Shown: positions 17,294 to 25,639 of the stretch, piece by piece
Layout of the letters: every line of letters begins with the position of its first letter
How positions within the stretch are numbered: the first letter of the stretch is position 1
NCBI RefSeq assembly: GCF_019145205.1
Contig: NZ_JAHSTT010000014.1
Span: 78,062-142,061 of the forward strand
Length of the DNA: 64,000 nucleotides
Origin: Pseudomonas khavaziana
Lineage (GTDB): Bacteria > Pseudomonadota > Gammaproteobacteria > Pseudomonadales > Pseudomonadaceae
Reading direction: 5' to 3'
Position numbers and translations under genes: made by a program
The notes under the pieces: model-generated
What the model was told of the DNA's origin: nothing
Seen by the model: the letters and a program-made list of their open reading frames with translations, nothing else
The model's database searches: none

Positions 17294-17662
17294 ATGTCCC
17301 GCCGCTTGCCGTTGATTTTGCTGCTTATTGCCCTGCCGTTATGGCTGGCCGCCAGCTATGCCGCACGTTATGGCTTTATGGAGGATGGGCAGTGGGTCGG
17401 CCTCTGCGCAGAGGAGGCCAGCCGCTGGGAGTGCCAGGTGCATGCGAACCTGGGGTTGATGATTCACTTCAAGGTGCTGGGTTGGGCGGCGCTGATTACG
17501 TCGGTGCTGGCGTTTTTCGTGCCGGGGCGTGCCGGGTGGGCTTTGGCAGTGCTGGGGATGGTGTTCGGGCTGCCGGCCCTGGCGTTGTACAACACCACCT
17601 TTGCAGTGTTTGCCGTGGTGATTGCGGGGTTGCGGTTGGTCAGGAAGCCTCGGGGCGCCTGA
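17294..17662 (+). CDS. Small membrane protein, unknown function
   Basis: A 122-residue protein with about four hydrophobic segments (LPLILLLIALPLWLAAS, then around residues 55-73, 79-95 and 100-115) and two cysteines in the first extracytoplasmic loop (GLCAEEASRWECQ), which could form a disulfide. GGAG lies seven bases before the ATG. I recognise no family. It is divergent from the hydrolase-mlaA pair and followed by a REPIN. Confidence 0.75.
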   Translation: MSRRLPLILLLIALPLWLAASYAARYGFMEDGQWVGLCAEEASRWECQVHANLGLMIHFKVLGWAALITSVLAFFVPGRAGWALAVLGMVFGLPALALYNTTFAVFAVVIAGLRLVRKPRGA

Positions 17663-17669
17663 TAGGGCC

Positions 17670-17763
17670 AATCGGGAGCAAGGCCGCCTCCCACACTTGA
17701 TTGGGTTCACATATTTCTATTTGTGAATACGGTCAAATGTGGGAGGCGGCTTGCTCCCGATGG
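17670..17763. repeat. REPIN (GTGGGAGGCGGC variant)
   Basis: ATCGGGAGCAAGGCCGCCTC and its inverted partner TGGGAGGCGGCTTGCTCCCG flank a centre containing TTCACATATTTCTATTTGTG. Both halves carry the same GGC for GGG change, showing that the two ends evolve together. It lies between convergent genes. Confidence 0.9.
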
Positions 17764-17768
17764 GAGTG

Positions 17769-19355
17769 TTAAGCCTTGCGCACCCGCAAGCAGCGCCACA
17801 AAGCTGCAACCATGAGCAGGCTGACCACCGCCCAACCCCAAGCCTGCTGGTTCAACAAGCCTTCCCGGTACAACTGCGGCGCAATGCCGGCACCGATAAT
17901 GAAGGCTAGCAGCGCAATCTCCCGACGCGGCCCGGTTACCGGGCGCACCAGGTACACCAGGGCCGGCAGCAGCAGCGCCGCGCTCGGGAAGCTGCGGTAA
18001 CGCGGGTCAAGCACCAGCGCCAGCATCATCACCGCCCCCGCAAACCCGGCAATCGCCACCAGCCAGCCAGCGCGTTGTTCCAGCCAGTTAAATGCACGCT
18101 CGCGCCAGGCGTCACGGGCGCTGAGGGCCAGGGCGGCGTGGGCCAGTACCAGCAGGTTCAATACCACCAGCAAACCGGCCCATACCCACTCATCGTTGAA
18201 GCGCGCAGTGACACGGGTCAGTTCGGCCCAGGTGCCAATAGAGCAGGCTGCAACGGCGCCCAGTAAGGGCAGCATCAGCGCCGAGCGTAGGCTGCGCACA
18301 CGGCCACCGAGCACCAGGGTGCCGAGCAGGATGAGCCCGCCGACGCCCAGCCACAGCGGCCAGTACGGCACATTGGTCACGGGGCCGGCGAGGATGGCTT
18401 TGTCCTGGCGGTCTGCATCGAACAGCCCCCAATACCCGCCGACGGCACCTTCACTGGCGCGCTTCCAAGGTTGGTCAAAGGCTTCGATCAGGTTGTAGCG
18501 CCAGCCATTGGCTTCGGCCATGGCCACGAAGCCACGCATGAACCTGGCCTCATTGACCCGGCTTGGCACGGCGGTTTCGCGCTGGCGGCCTTCGCTGGGC
18601 CAGCCGGTCTCGCCGATCACGATGTTCTTGGGTGCGAACTTGTGGCCGAAGGTCTGGCGCACATCGCCCACGTGCTTGAGCGCCTGGTCGATGCCGGACG
18701 GATCATCTTCCCAGTACGGCAGCAGGTGAATGGTGAGGAAGTCCACCGCCGGGGCGATTTCCGGGTGTTGCAGCCAGAACTCCCAGACATCGGCATAGGT
18801 GACCGGCTGCTTGATCTGGCTTTTGACTGTTTGAATCAGCGCCACCAATTGCTTGGCGGTCACTTCCTTGCGCAACAGGGCTTCGTTGCCGACGATCACC
18901 GAGGTGACGATGTCAGGGTTGGCGTTGGCTGCAGCGATCAGCTCGTTGATTTCTTTCTCGGTCGCCACTGGATCGCTGCTGACCCAGGCCCCGGCCATCA
19001 CCTTCAAGCCATGCTTGCGCGCCAGGTCGGGCAAGGACTCCAGGCCCGTCATGGAGTAGGTGCGAATGCATTCAAAGCGTGTGGCAAGCAGCGCCAGGTC
19101 GGCGTCCATGCGCTCGGGGCGCAGCTTGAACGGCTGGTCGAAGGGCGATTGGTCCTTGTCGAACGGCGTATAGGACGCACATTGCATCTTGTGGCTGGCG
19201 CTGGCGACGTCCGGCAGCACCACCGGCCGGCCGAGGCCGTACCAATAGCCGACAAGAGCAAGCAGTCCGAGGATCAAGGCAAGGAAATAGGGCAGGGCAG
19301 GGAAGCGGGCAGTCGCGGGCATGGTCGGCTTATCTGGGGGAGCAAAGGCGCGCAT
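17769..19355 (-). CDS. Membrane-anchored GH17 (beta-1,3-glucan-type) glycoside hydrolase / transglycosylase
   Basis: A 528-residue protein: one N-terminal helix (LPYFLALILGLLALVGYWYG), an extracytoplasmic GH17 domain at about 45-330, then about six helices to the C-terminus. The domain shows FECIRTYSM, VIVGNEALLR (general acid Glu) and IGETGWPS (nucleophile Glu), as in glycoside hydrolase family 17. Bacterial relatives with such membrane tails are linked to cyclic or branched periplasmic beta-glucan synthesis; that role is inferred here. A second in-frame ATG at 19322 (MPATARF) could be the start. No glucan synthase gene is adjacent. Confidence 0.85.
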   Translation of the reverse strand: MRAFAPPDKPTMPATARFPALPYFLALILGLLALVGYWYGLGRPVVLPDVASASHKMQCASYTPFDKDQSPFDQPFKLRPERMDADLALLATRFECIRTYSMTGLESLPDLARKHGLKVMAGAWVSSDPVATEKEINELIAAANANPDIVTSVIVGNEALLRKEVTAKQLVALIQTVKSQIKQPVTYADVWEFWLQHPEIAPAVDFLTIHLLPYWEDDPSGIDQALKHVGDVRQTFGHKFAPKNIVIGETGWPSEGRQRETAVPSRVNEARFMRGFVAMAEANGWRYNLIEAFDQPWKRASEGAVGGYWGLFDADRQDKAILAGPVTNVPYWPLWLGVGGLILLGTLVLGGRVRSLRSALMLPLLGAVAACSIGTWAELTRVTARFNDEWVWAGLLVVLNLLVLAHAALALSARDAWRERAFNWLEQRAGWLVAIAGFAGAVMMLALVLDPRYRSFPSAALLLPALVYLVRPVTGPRREIALLAFIIGAGIAPQLYREGLLNQQAWGWAVVSLLMVAALWRCLRVRKA

Positions 19356-19655
19356 CTTACCCGCAATTGACTCCTTTCAGTGCGGCTGCATGATTTTGAC
19401 ATGCAAAGTTCGGGCGGGATTTTGGCGTCAAGTTGTAGGAAGCTTCCTGCTGGCTATGTGATGTCGTTTCTTGCTCAGCCGAGGTCGCTGGCAGAGCAGG
19501 TCCATGGACCCGGCAGGTTGATTATCGAAGGGTCAGAACTCCACTGATGTCTTGGGCAACCGGATCGATGCGCGTGAAGGAGGCGCGGTGCACCCTATAA
19601 CAACAGTTTGACGTCGCTCGGCATCCGTCGAGCGCAGCACTTTCGGGGAAGTACT

Positions 19656-20507
19656 ATGAAGATGCGACGACTCTTGGGCGCAGCTGCCACGTTGGTGGTT
19701 GCGATGGGCTCCACACTGGCCAGCGCCGACAGCAAAACCCTGAGCCTCGGCTACGTGGACGGCTGGTCCGACAGCGTGGCCACCACTCACGTGGCGGCAG
19801 AAGTGATCAGGGAAAAACTTGGCTACGACGTGAAGCTGCAAGCCGTCGCCACCGGGATCATGTGGCAGGGCGTCGCCACCGGCAAACTCGATGCCATGCT
19901 CTCTGCCTGGCTGCCTGTGACCCATGGCGAATACTGGGCCAAGAACAAAGACAAGGTGGTCGACTACGGCCCTAACTTCAAGGACGCGAAGATTGGCTTG
20001 ATCGTGCCGGAGTACGTCAAGGCCAAATCCATCGAAGACCTCAAGACCGATACCACCTTCAAGAACAAGATCGTCGGCATCGACGCCGGTTCAGGCGTAA
20101 TGCTCAAGACCGACGAAGCCATCAAGCAATATGGCCTGGACTACAAGCTGCAAGCCAGCTCGGGCGCGGCGATGATCGCCGAACTGACCCGTGCCGAAGA
20201 CAAGCAGGACTCCATTGCCGTGACCGGTTGGGTGCCGCACTGGATGTTTGCCAAGTGGAAACTGCGTTTCCTGGACGACCCCAAAGGGATTTATGGTGCT
20301 GCTGAAACCGTCAACAGCATCGGCAGCAAGGGCCTGGAGAAGAAAGCACCGGAAGTGGCGGCTTTCCTGAAGAAGTTCCAGTGGGCCTCCAAGGATGAAA
20401 TCGGCGAAGTCATGCTCGCGATCCAGGAAGGCGCCAAGCCAGACGCCGCCGCCAAGGATTGGGTGGCCAAGCACCCTGAGCGCGTAGCGGAGTGGACCGC
20501 TAAATAA
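19656..20507 (+). CDS. betX: Glycine betaine-type ABC transporter substrate-binding protein (BetX-like)
   Basis: A 283-residue OpuAC-family periplasmic protein. The signal peptide ends near ASA|DSK. The binding domain has SLGYVDGWSDSVATTHVAA, IMWQGVATGKLDAMLSAWLP (aromatic cage region), GIDAGSGVMLKTDEA and VTGWVPHWMFAKWKLRFLDD, with tryptophans suited to a quaternary amine. The start at 19656 follows GGGGAA. It stands upstream of yjcH-actP, like the orphan betaine-binding protein BetX of P. aeruginosa, which uses a permease encoded elsewhere. The symbol rests on that context, so the exact ligand is less sure. The 300 bases before it hold no gene or clear site. Confidence 0.75.
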   Translation: MKMRRLLGAAATLVVAMGSTLASADSKTLSLGYVDGWSDSVATTHVAAEVIREKLGYDVKLQAVATGIMWQGVATGKLDAMLSAWLPVTHGEYWAKNKDKVVDYGPNFKDAKIGLIVPEYVKAKSIEDLKTDTTFKNKIVGIDAGSGVMLKTDEAIKQYGLDYKLQASSGAAMIAELTRAEDKQDSIAVTGWVPHWMFAKWKLRFLDDPKGIYGAAETVNSIGSKGLEKKAPEVAAFLKKFQWASKDEIGEVMLAIQEGAKPDAAAKDWVAKHPERVAEWTAK

Positions 20508-20519
20508 CCCCGCCCCAAT

Positions 20520-20619
20520 TGTAGGAGCGAGCTTGCTCGCGAAGAACGCACAGGCACCGCGATCATCCAGAATGAACGCGTTATCGTTGACGTTTTTCGC
20601 GAGCAAGCTCGCTCCTACA
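20520..20619. repeat. REPIN (GTAGGAGCGAG class) between betX and yjcH
   Basis: TGTAGGAGCGAGCTTGCTCG and CGAGCAAGCTCGCTCCTACA in inverted orientation, 13 bases after the betX stop. It may end or stabilise the betX message. Confidence 0.92.
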
Positions 20620-20703
20620 TTTTTTACAAATCCTCGCTAAGCTCGATCTACTACTAAGGTCGTCTGGAACCCTTTCCACAGCCGCATACAGTGGATACGT
20701 TCC

Positions 20704-20739
20704 AATAATAAAAAAGCTGTGCTGCGAGGATAAAAACAA
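20704..20739 (+). promoter_or_regulatory. Two Hfq/Crc-type AANAANAA motifs in the yjcH-actP leader
   Basis: AATAATAA at 20704-20711 and AAAAACAA at 20732-20739 both fit the AANAANAA motif bound by Hfq-Crc in Pseudomonas catabolite repression. The second sits between the ribosome site (GAGGA, 20726-20730) and the ATG, exactly where it would block translation of an acetate-uptake message. Confidence 0.5.
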
Positions 20740-21050
20740 TGAACGACAGCATTTACCTCTCGATTCAAAACAGCCCGCGTTTCAAGGAGCTGGTCAGGAA
20801 AAGGGAAAGGTTCGCCTGGATTCTCTCGGCGATCATGCTAGGGCTTTACTCCGGTTTCATCCTATTGATCGCCTACGGGCCGCAAGTATTGGGGGCCAAG
20901 CTCAGCCCCGGTTCATCCATCACCTGGGGCATCCCTATCGGGGTCGGGCTGATTGTCTCGGCCTTCATCCTCACCGGCATCTATGTGCGACGCGCCAATG
21001 GCGAATTCGACGACCTGAACAATGCGATTCTCAAGGAGGCTGCGCAATGA
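20739..21050 (+). CDS. yjcH: DUF485 membrane protein YjcH
   Basis: A 103-residue protein of the DUF485 family, found almost always directly before the acetate symporter gene. It has an N-terminal NSPRFKELVRKRERFAW segment and two helices (about residues 25-46 and 62-82). Its function is unsettled; it is presumed to help ActP. It overlaps actP by four bases (ATGA), giving tight translational coupling. Confidence 0.93.
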   Translation: MNDSIYLSIQNSPRFKELVRKRERFAWILSAIMLGLYSGFILLIAYGPQVLGAKLSPGSSITWGIPIGVGLIVSAFILTGIYVRRANGEFDDLNNAILKEAAQ

Positions 21051-22705
21051 TCCGTCGTCTATTGGCTATATTCGGTGCTGGCGTCTTTGCACCCGCCGTT
21101 TGGGCGGCAGATGCATTGACCGGTGAAGTGCACAAGCAACCGCTGAATATCGCAGCGATCCTGATGTTCGTGGCCTTTGTCGGCGCGACGTTGTGCATCA
21201 CCTACTGGGCGTCCAAGCGCAACAAGTCGGCGGCCGACTACTATGCGGCAGGCGGCAAGATCACCGGCTTCCAGAACGGCCTGGCGATTGCCGGCGACTA
21301 CATGTCGGCGGCGTCCTTCCTGGGTATTTCCGCGCTGGTGTTTACCTCTGGCTACGACGGCCTGATCTACTCGATCGGCTTTCTGGTGGGCTGGCCGATC
21401 ATCCTGTTCCTGATCGCCGAGCGCCTGCGTAACCTGGGCAAATACACCTTTGCCGACGTGGCGTCCTATCGCCTCGGCCAAACCCAGATCCGCAGCCTCT
21501 CGGCCTGTGGCTCGCTGGTGGTGGTGGCGTTCTACCTGATCGCGCAGATGGTTGGCGCGGGCAAGCTGATCCAGTTGCTGTTCGGCCTGGACTACCATGT
21601 GGCGGTGATCCTGGTCGGCATCCTGATGTGCCTGTACGTGTTGTTCGGCGGCATGCTGGCGACCACCTGGGTGCAGATCATCAAGGCGGTGCTGTTGCTG
21701 TCCGGTGCCTCATTCATGGCGCTGATGGTGATGAAGCACGTCAACTTCGACTTCAACATGCTGTTTGCCGAAGCGATCAAGGTTCACCCCAAAGGTGAAG
21801 CGATCATGAGCCCGGGCGGCCTGGTGAAAGACCCGGTCTCGGCATTCTCCCTTGGCCTGGCCCTGATGTTCGGTACCGCCGGCCTGCCGCACATCCTGAT
21901 GCGTTTCTTCACTGTGAGCGACGCCAAGGAAGCGCGTAAGAGCGTGCTGTACGCTACGGGCTTCATCGGTTACTTCTATATCCTGACCTTTATCATCGGC
22001 TTCGGCGCGATCCTGCTGGTCAGCACCAACCCGGCGTTCAAGGATGCGGCAGGCGCCTTGCTCGGCGGTAACAACATGGCGGCGGTGCACCTGGCCAACG
22101 CGGTGGGTGGCAGCATCTTCCTGGGCTTCATCTCGGCCGTGGCCTTCGCCACTATCCTCGCGGTGGTTGCCGGCTTGACCCTGGCCGGAGCTTCGGCGGT
22201 ATCCCATGACCTGTACGCCAGCGTGATCAAGAAGGGCAAGGCCAACGAGAAAGATGAGATTCGCGTGTCGAAGATCACCACCATCGCCCTGGCGGTGCTG
22301 GCTATCGGCCTGGGTATCCTGTTCGAAAGCCAGAACATTGCGTTCATGGTTGGCCTTGCGTTCTCGATCGCCGCCAGCTGTAACTTCCCGGTACTGCTGC
22401 TTTCCATGTACTGGAAAAACCTCACCACCCGTGGCGCCATGATCGGCGGCTGGCTGGGCTTGATCAGTGCCGTGGGCCTGATGATCCTTGGCCCGACCAT
22501 CTGGGTCTCGATCCTGCACCACGAAAAAGCCATCTTCCCGTACGAGTACCCGGCGCTGTTCTCGATGATCATTGCGTTCATCGGCATCTGGTTCTTCTCC
22601 ATCACCGACAAGTCGGCGGCGGCAGAGAAAGAGCGTGCGCTGTACTTCCCGCAGTTTGTGCGTTCGCAGACTGGCCTGGGGGCGAGTGGGGCGGTTAATC
22701 ACTAA
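21047..22705 (+). CDS. actP: Cation/acetate symporter
   Basis: A 552-residue sodium:solute symporter of the ActP group, taking up acetate and other short monocarboxylates. It begins with a signal-like helix (FAPAVWAADALTG) and continues with about thirteen helices. SSS-family signatures include KSAADYYAAGGKITGFQNGLAIAGDYMSAA, split over about 60-90, FADVASYRLG and GTAGLPHILMRFFTV. It is coupled to yjcH, and the operon leader holds Crc-type motifs. A terminator follows. Confidence 0.95.
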   Translation: MIRRLLAIFGAGVFAPAVWAADALTGEVHKQPLNIAAILMFVAFVGATLCITYWASKRNKSAADYYAAGGKITGFQNGLAIAGDYMSAASFLGISALVFTSGYDGLIYSIGFLVGWPIILFLIAERLRNLGKYTFADVASYRLGQTQIRSLSACGSLVVVAFYLIAQMVGAGKLIQLLFGLDYHVAVILVGILMCLYVLFGGMLATTWVQIIKAVLLLSGASFMALMVMKHVNFDFNMLFAEAIKVHPKGEAIMSPGGLVKDPVSAFSLGLALMFGTAGLPHILMRFFTVSDAKEARKSVLYATGFIGYFYILTFIIGFGAILLVSTNPAFKDAAGALLGGNNMAAVHLANAVGGSIFLGFISAVAFATILAVVAGLTLAGASAVSHDLYASVIKKGKANEKDEIRVSKITTIALAVLAIGLGILFESQNIAFMVGLAFSIAASCNFPVLLLSMYWKNLTTRGAMIGGWLGLISAVGLMILGPTIWVSILHHEKAIFPYEYPALFSMIIAFIGIWFFSITDKSAAAEKERALYFPQFVRSQTGLGASGAVNH

Positions 22706-22724
22706 GGTTATAGCTGGATAGAAA

Positions 22725-22757
22725 ATGCCCCAGTCGAAAGGCTGGGGTATTTTTTTG
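22725..22757 (+). terminator. Terminator after actP
   Basis: CCCCAG / CTGGGG stem with a short loop at 22728-22747, then a run of seven T. Confidence 0.8.
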
Positions 22758-23130
22758 CCTGAAGATTTGTGTTGGGTGGGCTGGCCTCATCGGGAGCAAG
22801 TCGAATCGTCGCACCGCCCCTCCCACACTGGATTGGGTTCGCAGATTTCAACTTGTGAACACAGTCAAATGTGGGAGCGCCCACCACATCTTCGATGTGA
22901 CGCTGTCGCGCAGCAAACTAGGGAGCTTGCTCCCGTGGCGGCCTGACAGCCGAGCAGGATGTTGGTTTTCGTCCTGGGTACATATCCGTTATTTGGGCAA
23001 CGGCCACTTATGGTTCCGCTTTTACAGCGGCTCACTTTTGAAAGGCCGGAATGCCGGCCCAGGCAAAAGTAAGCAAAACGCTCTTGCCCCACCACTCGGC
23101 ACCTCGCTTAGGCTCGGTGTGCCCGTAATC

Positions 23131-23223
23131 CGACAGGGATTTGGGGGGCCGCCGCCACGCGCCATCCATGGCGCGGGGCGGCTAAACCGGCATCCTGCCG
23201 GTTTACCCCCCAAATCCCTGTCG
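23131..23223. repeat. Hairpin cassette type 1 in arm A
   Basis: CGACAGGGATTTGGGGGG (23131-23148) and its perfect complement (23206-23223) are 18-bp arms around an inner core with a GCCATCCATGGC hairpin and an AACCGGCATCCTGCCGGTT hairpin. Confidence 0.85.
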
Positions 23224-23319
23224 AATTCCGGCCAGCGTGGTTTAACGGGGCGCCTGAGATCAAAAACACAGCGAGGCGGCCTTATAGCCCACCTGATCGT
23301 TGAAGCGTGCGCGTACCCC

Positions 23320-23419
23320 TGTGGGAGCGGGCTTGCCCGCGAAGGTCGTTAACGATGACACGGGAAACCAGAAAGAACGCGGCGTTCTCAGGTTTTTCGC
23401 GAGCAAGCTCGCTCCTACA
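23320..23419. repeat. REPIN at the centre of the composite element
   Basis: One half is GTGGGAGCGGGCTTGCCCGC, the other GCGAGCAAGCTCGCTCCTAC, so this REPIN pairs two REP subtypes. The same allele in reverse orientation is at 63824-63923. Confidence 0.88.
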
Positions 23420-23521
23420 GTAAAGCAGACGCGCCGCCAGCGTATCTGCGATGCGTAGCGAGTCGCTCTTGATCTTGCTTTTGATCTTAGGCGCCCCGTT
23501 AAACCACGCTGGCCGAACGCA

Positions 23522-23610
23522 GGCTTGAAGCCGTGGGTAACCCGGCAGGACGCCGGGTTAGCCGTCCTGGGCCAGGGATGGCCCATGACGGCGGCCCACG
23601 GCTTCAAGCC
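23522..23610. repeat. Hairpin cassette type 2 in arm B
   Basis: GGCTTGAAGCCGTGGG (23522-23537) and its perfect complement (23595-23610) enclose a core homologous to that of cassette 1. A 78-bp part of it (about 23534-23611, bounded by direct AAGCCG copies) is absent from the copy at 63.7 kb. Confidence 0.85.
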
Positions 23611-23886
23611 GGAGTGAGGGCACACCGAGCCTAGGCGAGGGGCCGAGTGGTGGGGCAAGAGCGTTTTGCTTACTTTGCCGCTTTTGCAAAGTGAGCTGCC
23701 GTAAGGGCGGAACCTATAGTGGCCGTTACCTAAGCAACGGATATGTACTCGCCCCAACAACCCAACAACCCGGTCACATCGCCGACGTGGCGCCGTCGCG
23801 CAGCAACCTGGGCCGCCTCCAAAATATCCGGTGTTAAGACTAAATTTTAACTCTTTAAAATCAGTAGATTATTTGAAGTTTGATAA

Positions 23887-23910
23887 GAGGGGGCTTGCTC
23901 CCGATGGCGG
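23887..23910. repeat. Single REP half
   Basis: GAGGGGGCTTGCTCCCGATG without an inverted partner, just beyond the 3' end of gltA. Confidence 0.75.
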
Positions 23911-23931
23911 CACACCAGGCACCACAAATAA

Positions 23932-23960
23932 AAACGGCCTCCACTGAGGGAGGCCGTTCT
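23932..23960 (-). terminator. Terminator of gltA
   Basis: AACGGCCTCC / GGAGGCCGTT forms a strong stem with a 7-base loop, 25 bases past the gltA stop. On the minus strand it is followed by TTTT. Confidence 0.8.
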
Positions 23961-23984
23961 CATTACAGGCAAGCCCTTAAGTGC

Positions 23985-25274
23985 TTACTTGCGATCTTCC
24001 AGCTTGGTAATGTCACGCGACTCGTAGCCGGTGTACAGCTGGCGCGGGCGGCCAATCTTGTACGGGCTGGAGAGCATTTCCTTCCAGTGGGAGATCCAGC
24101 CCACAGTCCGCGCCAGGGCGAAAATCACGGTGAACATGCTGGTTGGAATGCCGATCGCCTTGAGGATGATCCCCGAGTAGAAGTCGACGTTCGGGTACAG
24201 CGAGCGTTCGATGAAGTACGGGTCGGTCAGGGCGATCTCTTCCAGGCGCATGGCCAGTTCGAGTTGCGGATCGTTCTTGATGCCCAGTTCCTTCAACACT
24301 TCGTCGCAGGTCTGCTTCATCACAGTGGCACGTGGGTCGCGGTTCTTGTAGACCCGGTGACCGAAGCCCATCAGCTTGAACGGATCGTTCTTGTCCTTGG
24401 CCTTGGCAATGAACTTGTCGATGTTGGAAACATCGCCGATTTCATCGAGCATGGTCAACACGGCTTCGTTCGCACCGCCGTGGGCAGGGCCCCACAGTGC
24501 GGCGATGCCGGCGGCGATACAGGCGAACGGGTTGGCACCCGAAGAGCCGGCCAGGCGTACGGTGGAGGTGGAGGCGTTCTGCTCGTGGTCGGCATGGAGG
24601 ATGAAGATCCGGTCCATGGCCTTGGCCAGCACAGGGCTGATCGGTTTGATCTCGCACGGGGTGTTGAACATCATGTGCAGGAAGTTTTCCGCGTACGTCA
24701 GGTCGTTGCGCGGGTACATCATCGGCTGGCCCATGGAGTACTTGTAGACCATCGCGGCCAGGGTCGGCATCTTGGCAACCAGGCGGATCGCGGAAATTTC
24801 GCGATGCTGCGGGTTATTGATGTCCAGGGAGTCGTGATAGAAGGCCGACAGGGCGCCAACGACGCCGCACATGACGGCCATCGGGTGGGCGTCGCGACGA
24901 AAGCCGTTGAAGAAGGTCTTCAACTGCTCGTGAACCATGGTGTGGTTCTTCACAGTGCTGACGAACTGGGCTTTCTGCTCGGCTGTCGGCAATTCGCCAT
25001 TTAGCAGCAGGTAGCAGGTTTCCAGGTAGTCCGATTGTTCAGCCAGTTGCTCGATCGGGTAACCGCGATGAAGCAGAATGCCATTATCACCATCGATATA
25101 GGTGATCTTCGACTCGCAGGACGCGGTCGACATGAAGCCTGGGTCGAAAGTAAAACGGCCCGTGGCCGTCAGGCCCCGTACGTCGATAACATCGGGACCA
25201 ACGGTGCCGGTTAAAATGGGCAGCTCGACGGGGGCTGCGCCCTCGATGATCAACTGCGCTTTTTTGTCAGCCAT
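23985..25274 (-). CDS. gltA: Citrate synthase
   Basis: A 429-residue type II citrate synthase (the NADH-sensitive hexameric type of gamma-proteobacteria), joining acetyl-CoA and oxaloacetate. The catalytic segments are intact: FILHADHEQNAS (first His), WGPAHGGANEA (second His) and KNRDPRATVMK (Asp). YPIEQLAEQSDYLE and MGFGHRVYKNRDPR are typical family stretches. It is transcribed divergently from sdhC, with 365 bp between, the standard gammaproteobacterial TCA arrangement. Confidence 0.97.
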   Translation of the reverse strand: MADKKAQLIIEGAAPVELPILTGTVGPDVIDVRGLTATGRFTFDPGFMSTASCESKITYIDGDNGILLHRGYPIEQLAEQSDYLETCYLLLNGELPTAEQKAQFVSTVKNHTMVHEQLKTFFNGFRRDAHPMAVMCGVVGALSAFYHDSLDINNPQHREISAIRLVAKMPTLAAMVYKYSMGQPMMYPRNDLTYAENFLHMMFNTPCEIKPISPVLAKAMDRIFILHADHEQNASTSTVRLAGSSGANPFACIAAGIAALWGPAHGGANEAVLTMLDEIGDVSNIDKFIAKAKDKNDPFKLMGFGHRVYKNRDPRATVMKQTCDEVLKELGIKNDPQLELAMRLEEIALTDPYFIERSLYPNVDFYSGIILKAIGIPTSMFTVIFALARTVGWISHWKEMLSSPYKIGRPRQLYTGYESRDITKLEDRK

Positions 25275-25639
25275 GTGGCCTCCTATTTATGCTTCAAATC
25301 ATCAGACAGACCCCCCACGCAGGGCCCGCACCACTATATTGATATAAATCCAGATGTCAATTTGCCTAAAGTCTTGCGCCAGAAGGCTTTAACCGTACTT
25401 TTTCGTCGAAAATGACTGCCATTTACGCCTTTTATCCCGTCAGCGCAATCAGCTATTAGGGTGAGGTGTGCGCGTTGTCATTAGTAACCTAACTGTCTAT
25501 ACTCGGCCACCGACCGCCAAGGGCTTTTGGGCTTGCTTTCATTGGGGGTCGCACTCCCTGGGTGGTGCTTACCTGACCAGTCGCACTCCCCAACAACTTT
25601 GCCCTGATTGTTAGGGGCTCTTCAGTGTGAAAAAAAGCC
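25275..25639. promoter_or_regulatory. Divergent gltA-sdhC control region
   Basis: A 365-bp gene-free stretch between divergent operons, so it must hold both promoters. It is AT-richer than its surroundings around 25330-25390 (ATATTGATATAAATCC). I cannot assign promoter boxes or an operator with confidence, and I see no palindrome of note. Confidence 0.5.

Larger units (their letters stand above)
22790..23820. repeat. Composite inverted-repeat element (arms A and B) with internal REPIN
   Basis: A gene-free 1 kb stretch. Arm A (22978-23265) runs from GTACATATCCGTTATTTGGG to AACGGGGCGCCTGAGATC. Arm B (23479-23748) is its inverted homologue, from GATCTTAGGCGCCCCGTT back to GGATATGTAC. The arms share outer and inner thirds but have different middle hairpin segments. 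The 213-bp centre holds a REPIN. To the left, 22790-22940 is a REPIN whose halves are interrupted (GTGGGAG, 43 foreign bases, then GGAGCTTGCTCCC). Short open frames here are repeat-derived and are not called as genes. Related copies are at 44275-44546 and 63449-64000. Confidence 0.85.

Noticed and set aside
22855..23760. Several open frames of 60-166 codons on both strands in the repeat region
   Set aside because: They are translations of the composite repeat and its REPIN, recur with the repeat copies, have no ribosome sites and no family resemblance.
25275..25639. Small RNA or tRNA in the gltA-sdhC gap
   Set aside because: No cloverleaf, no terminator hairpin and no promoter pair could be supported.
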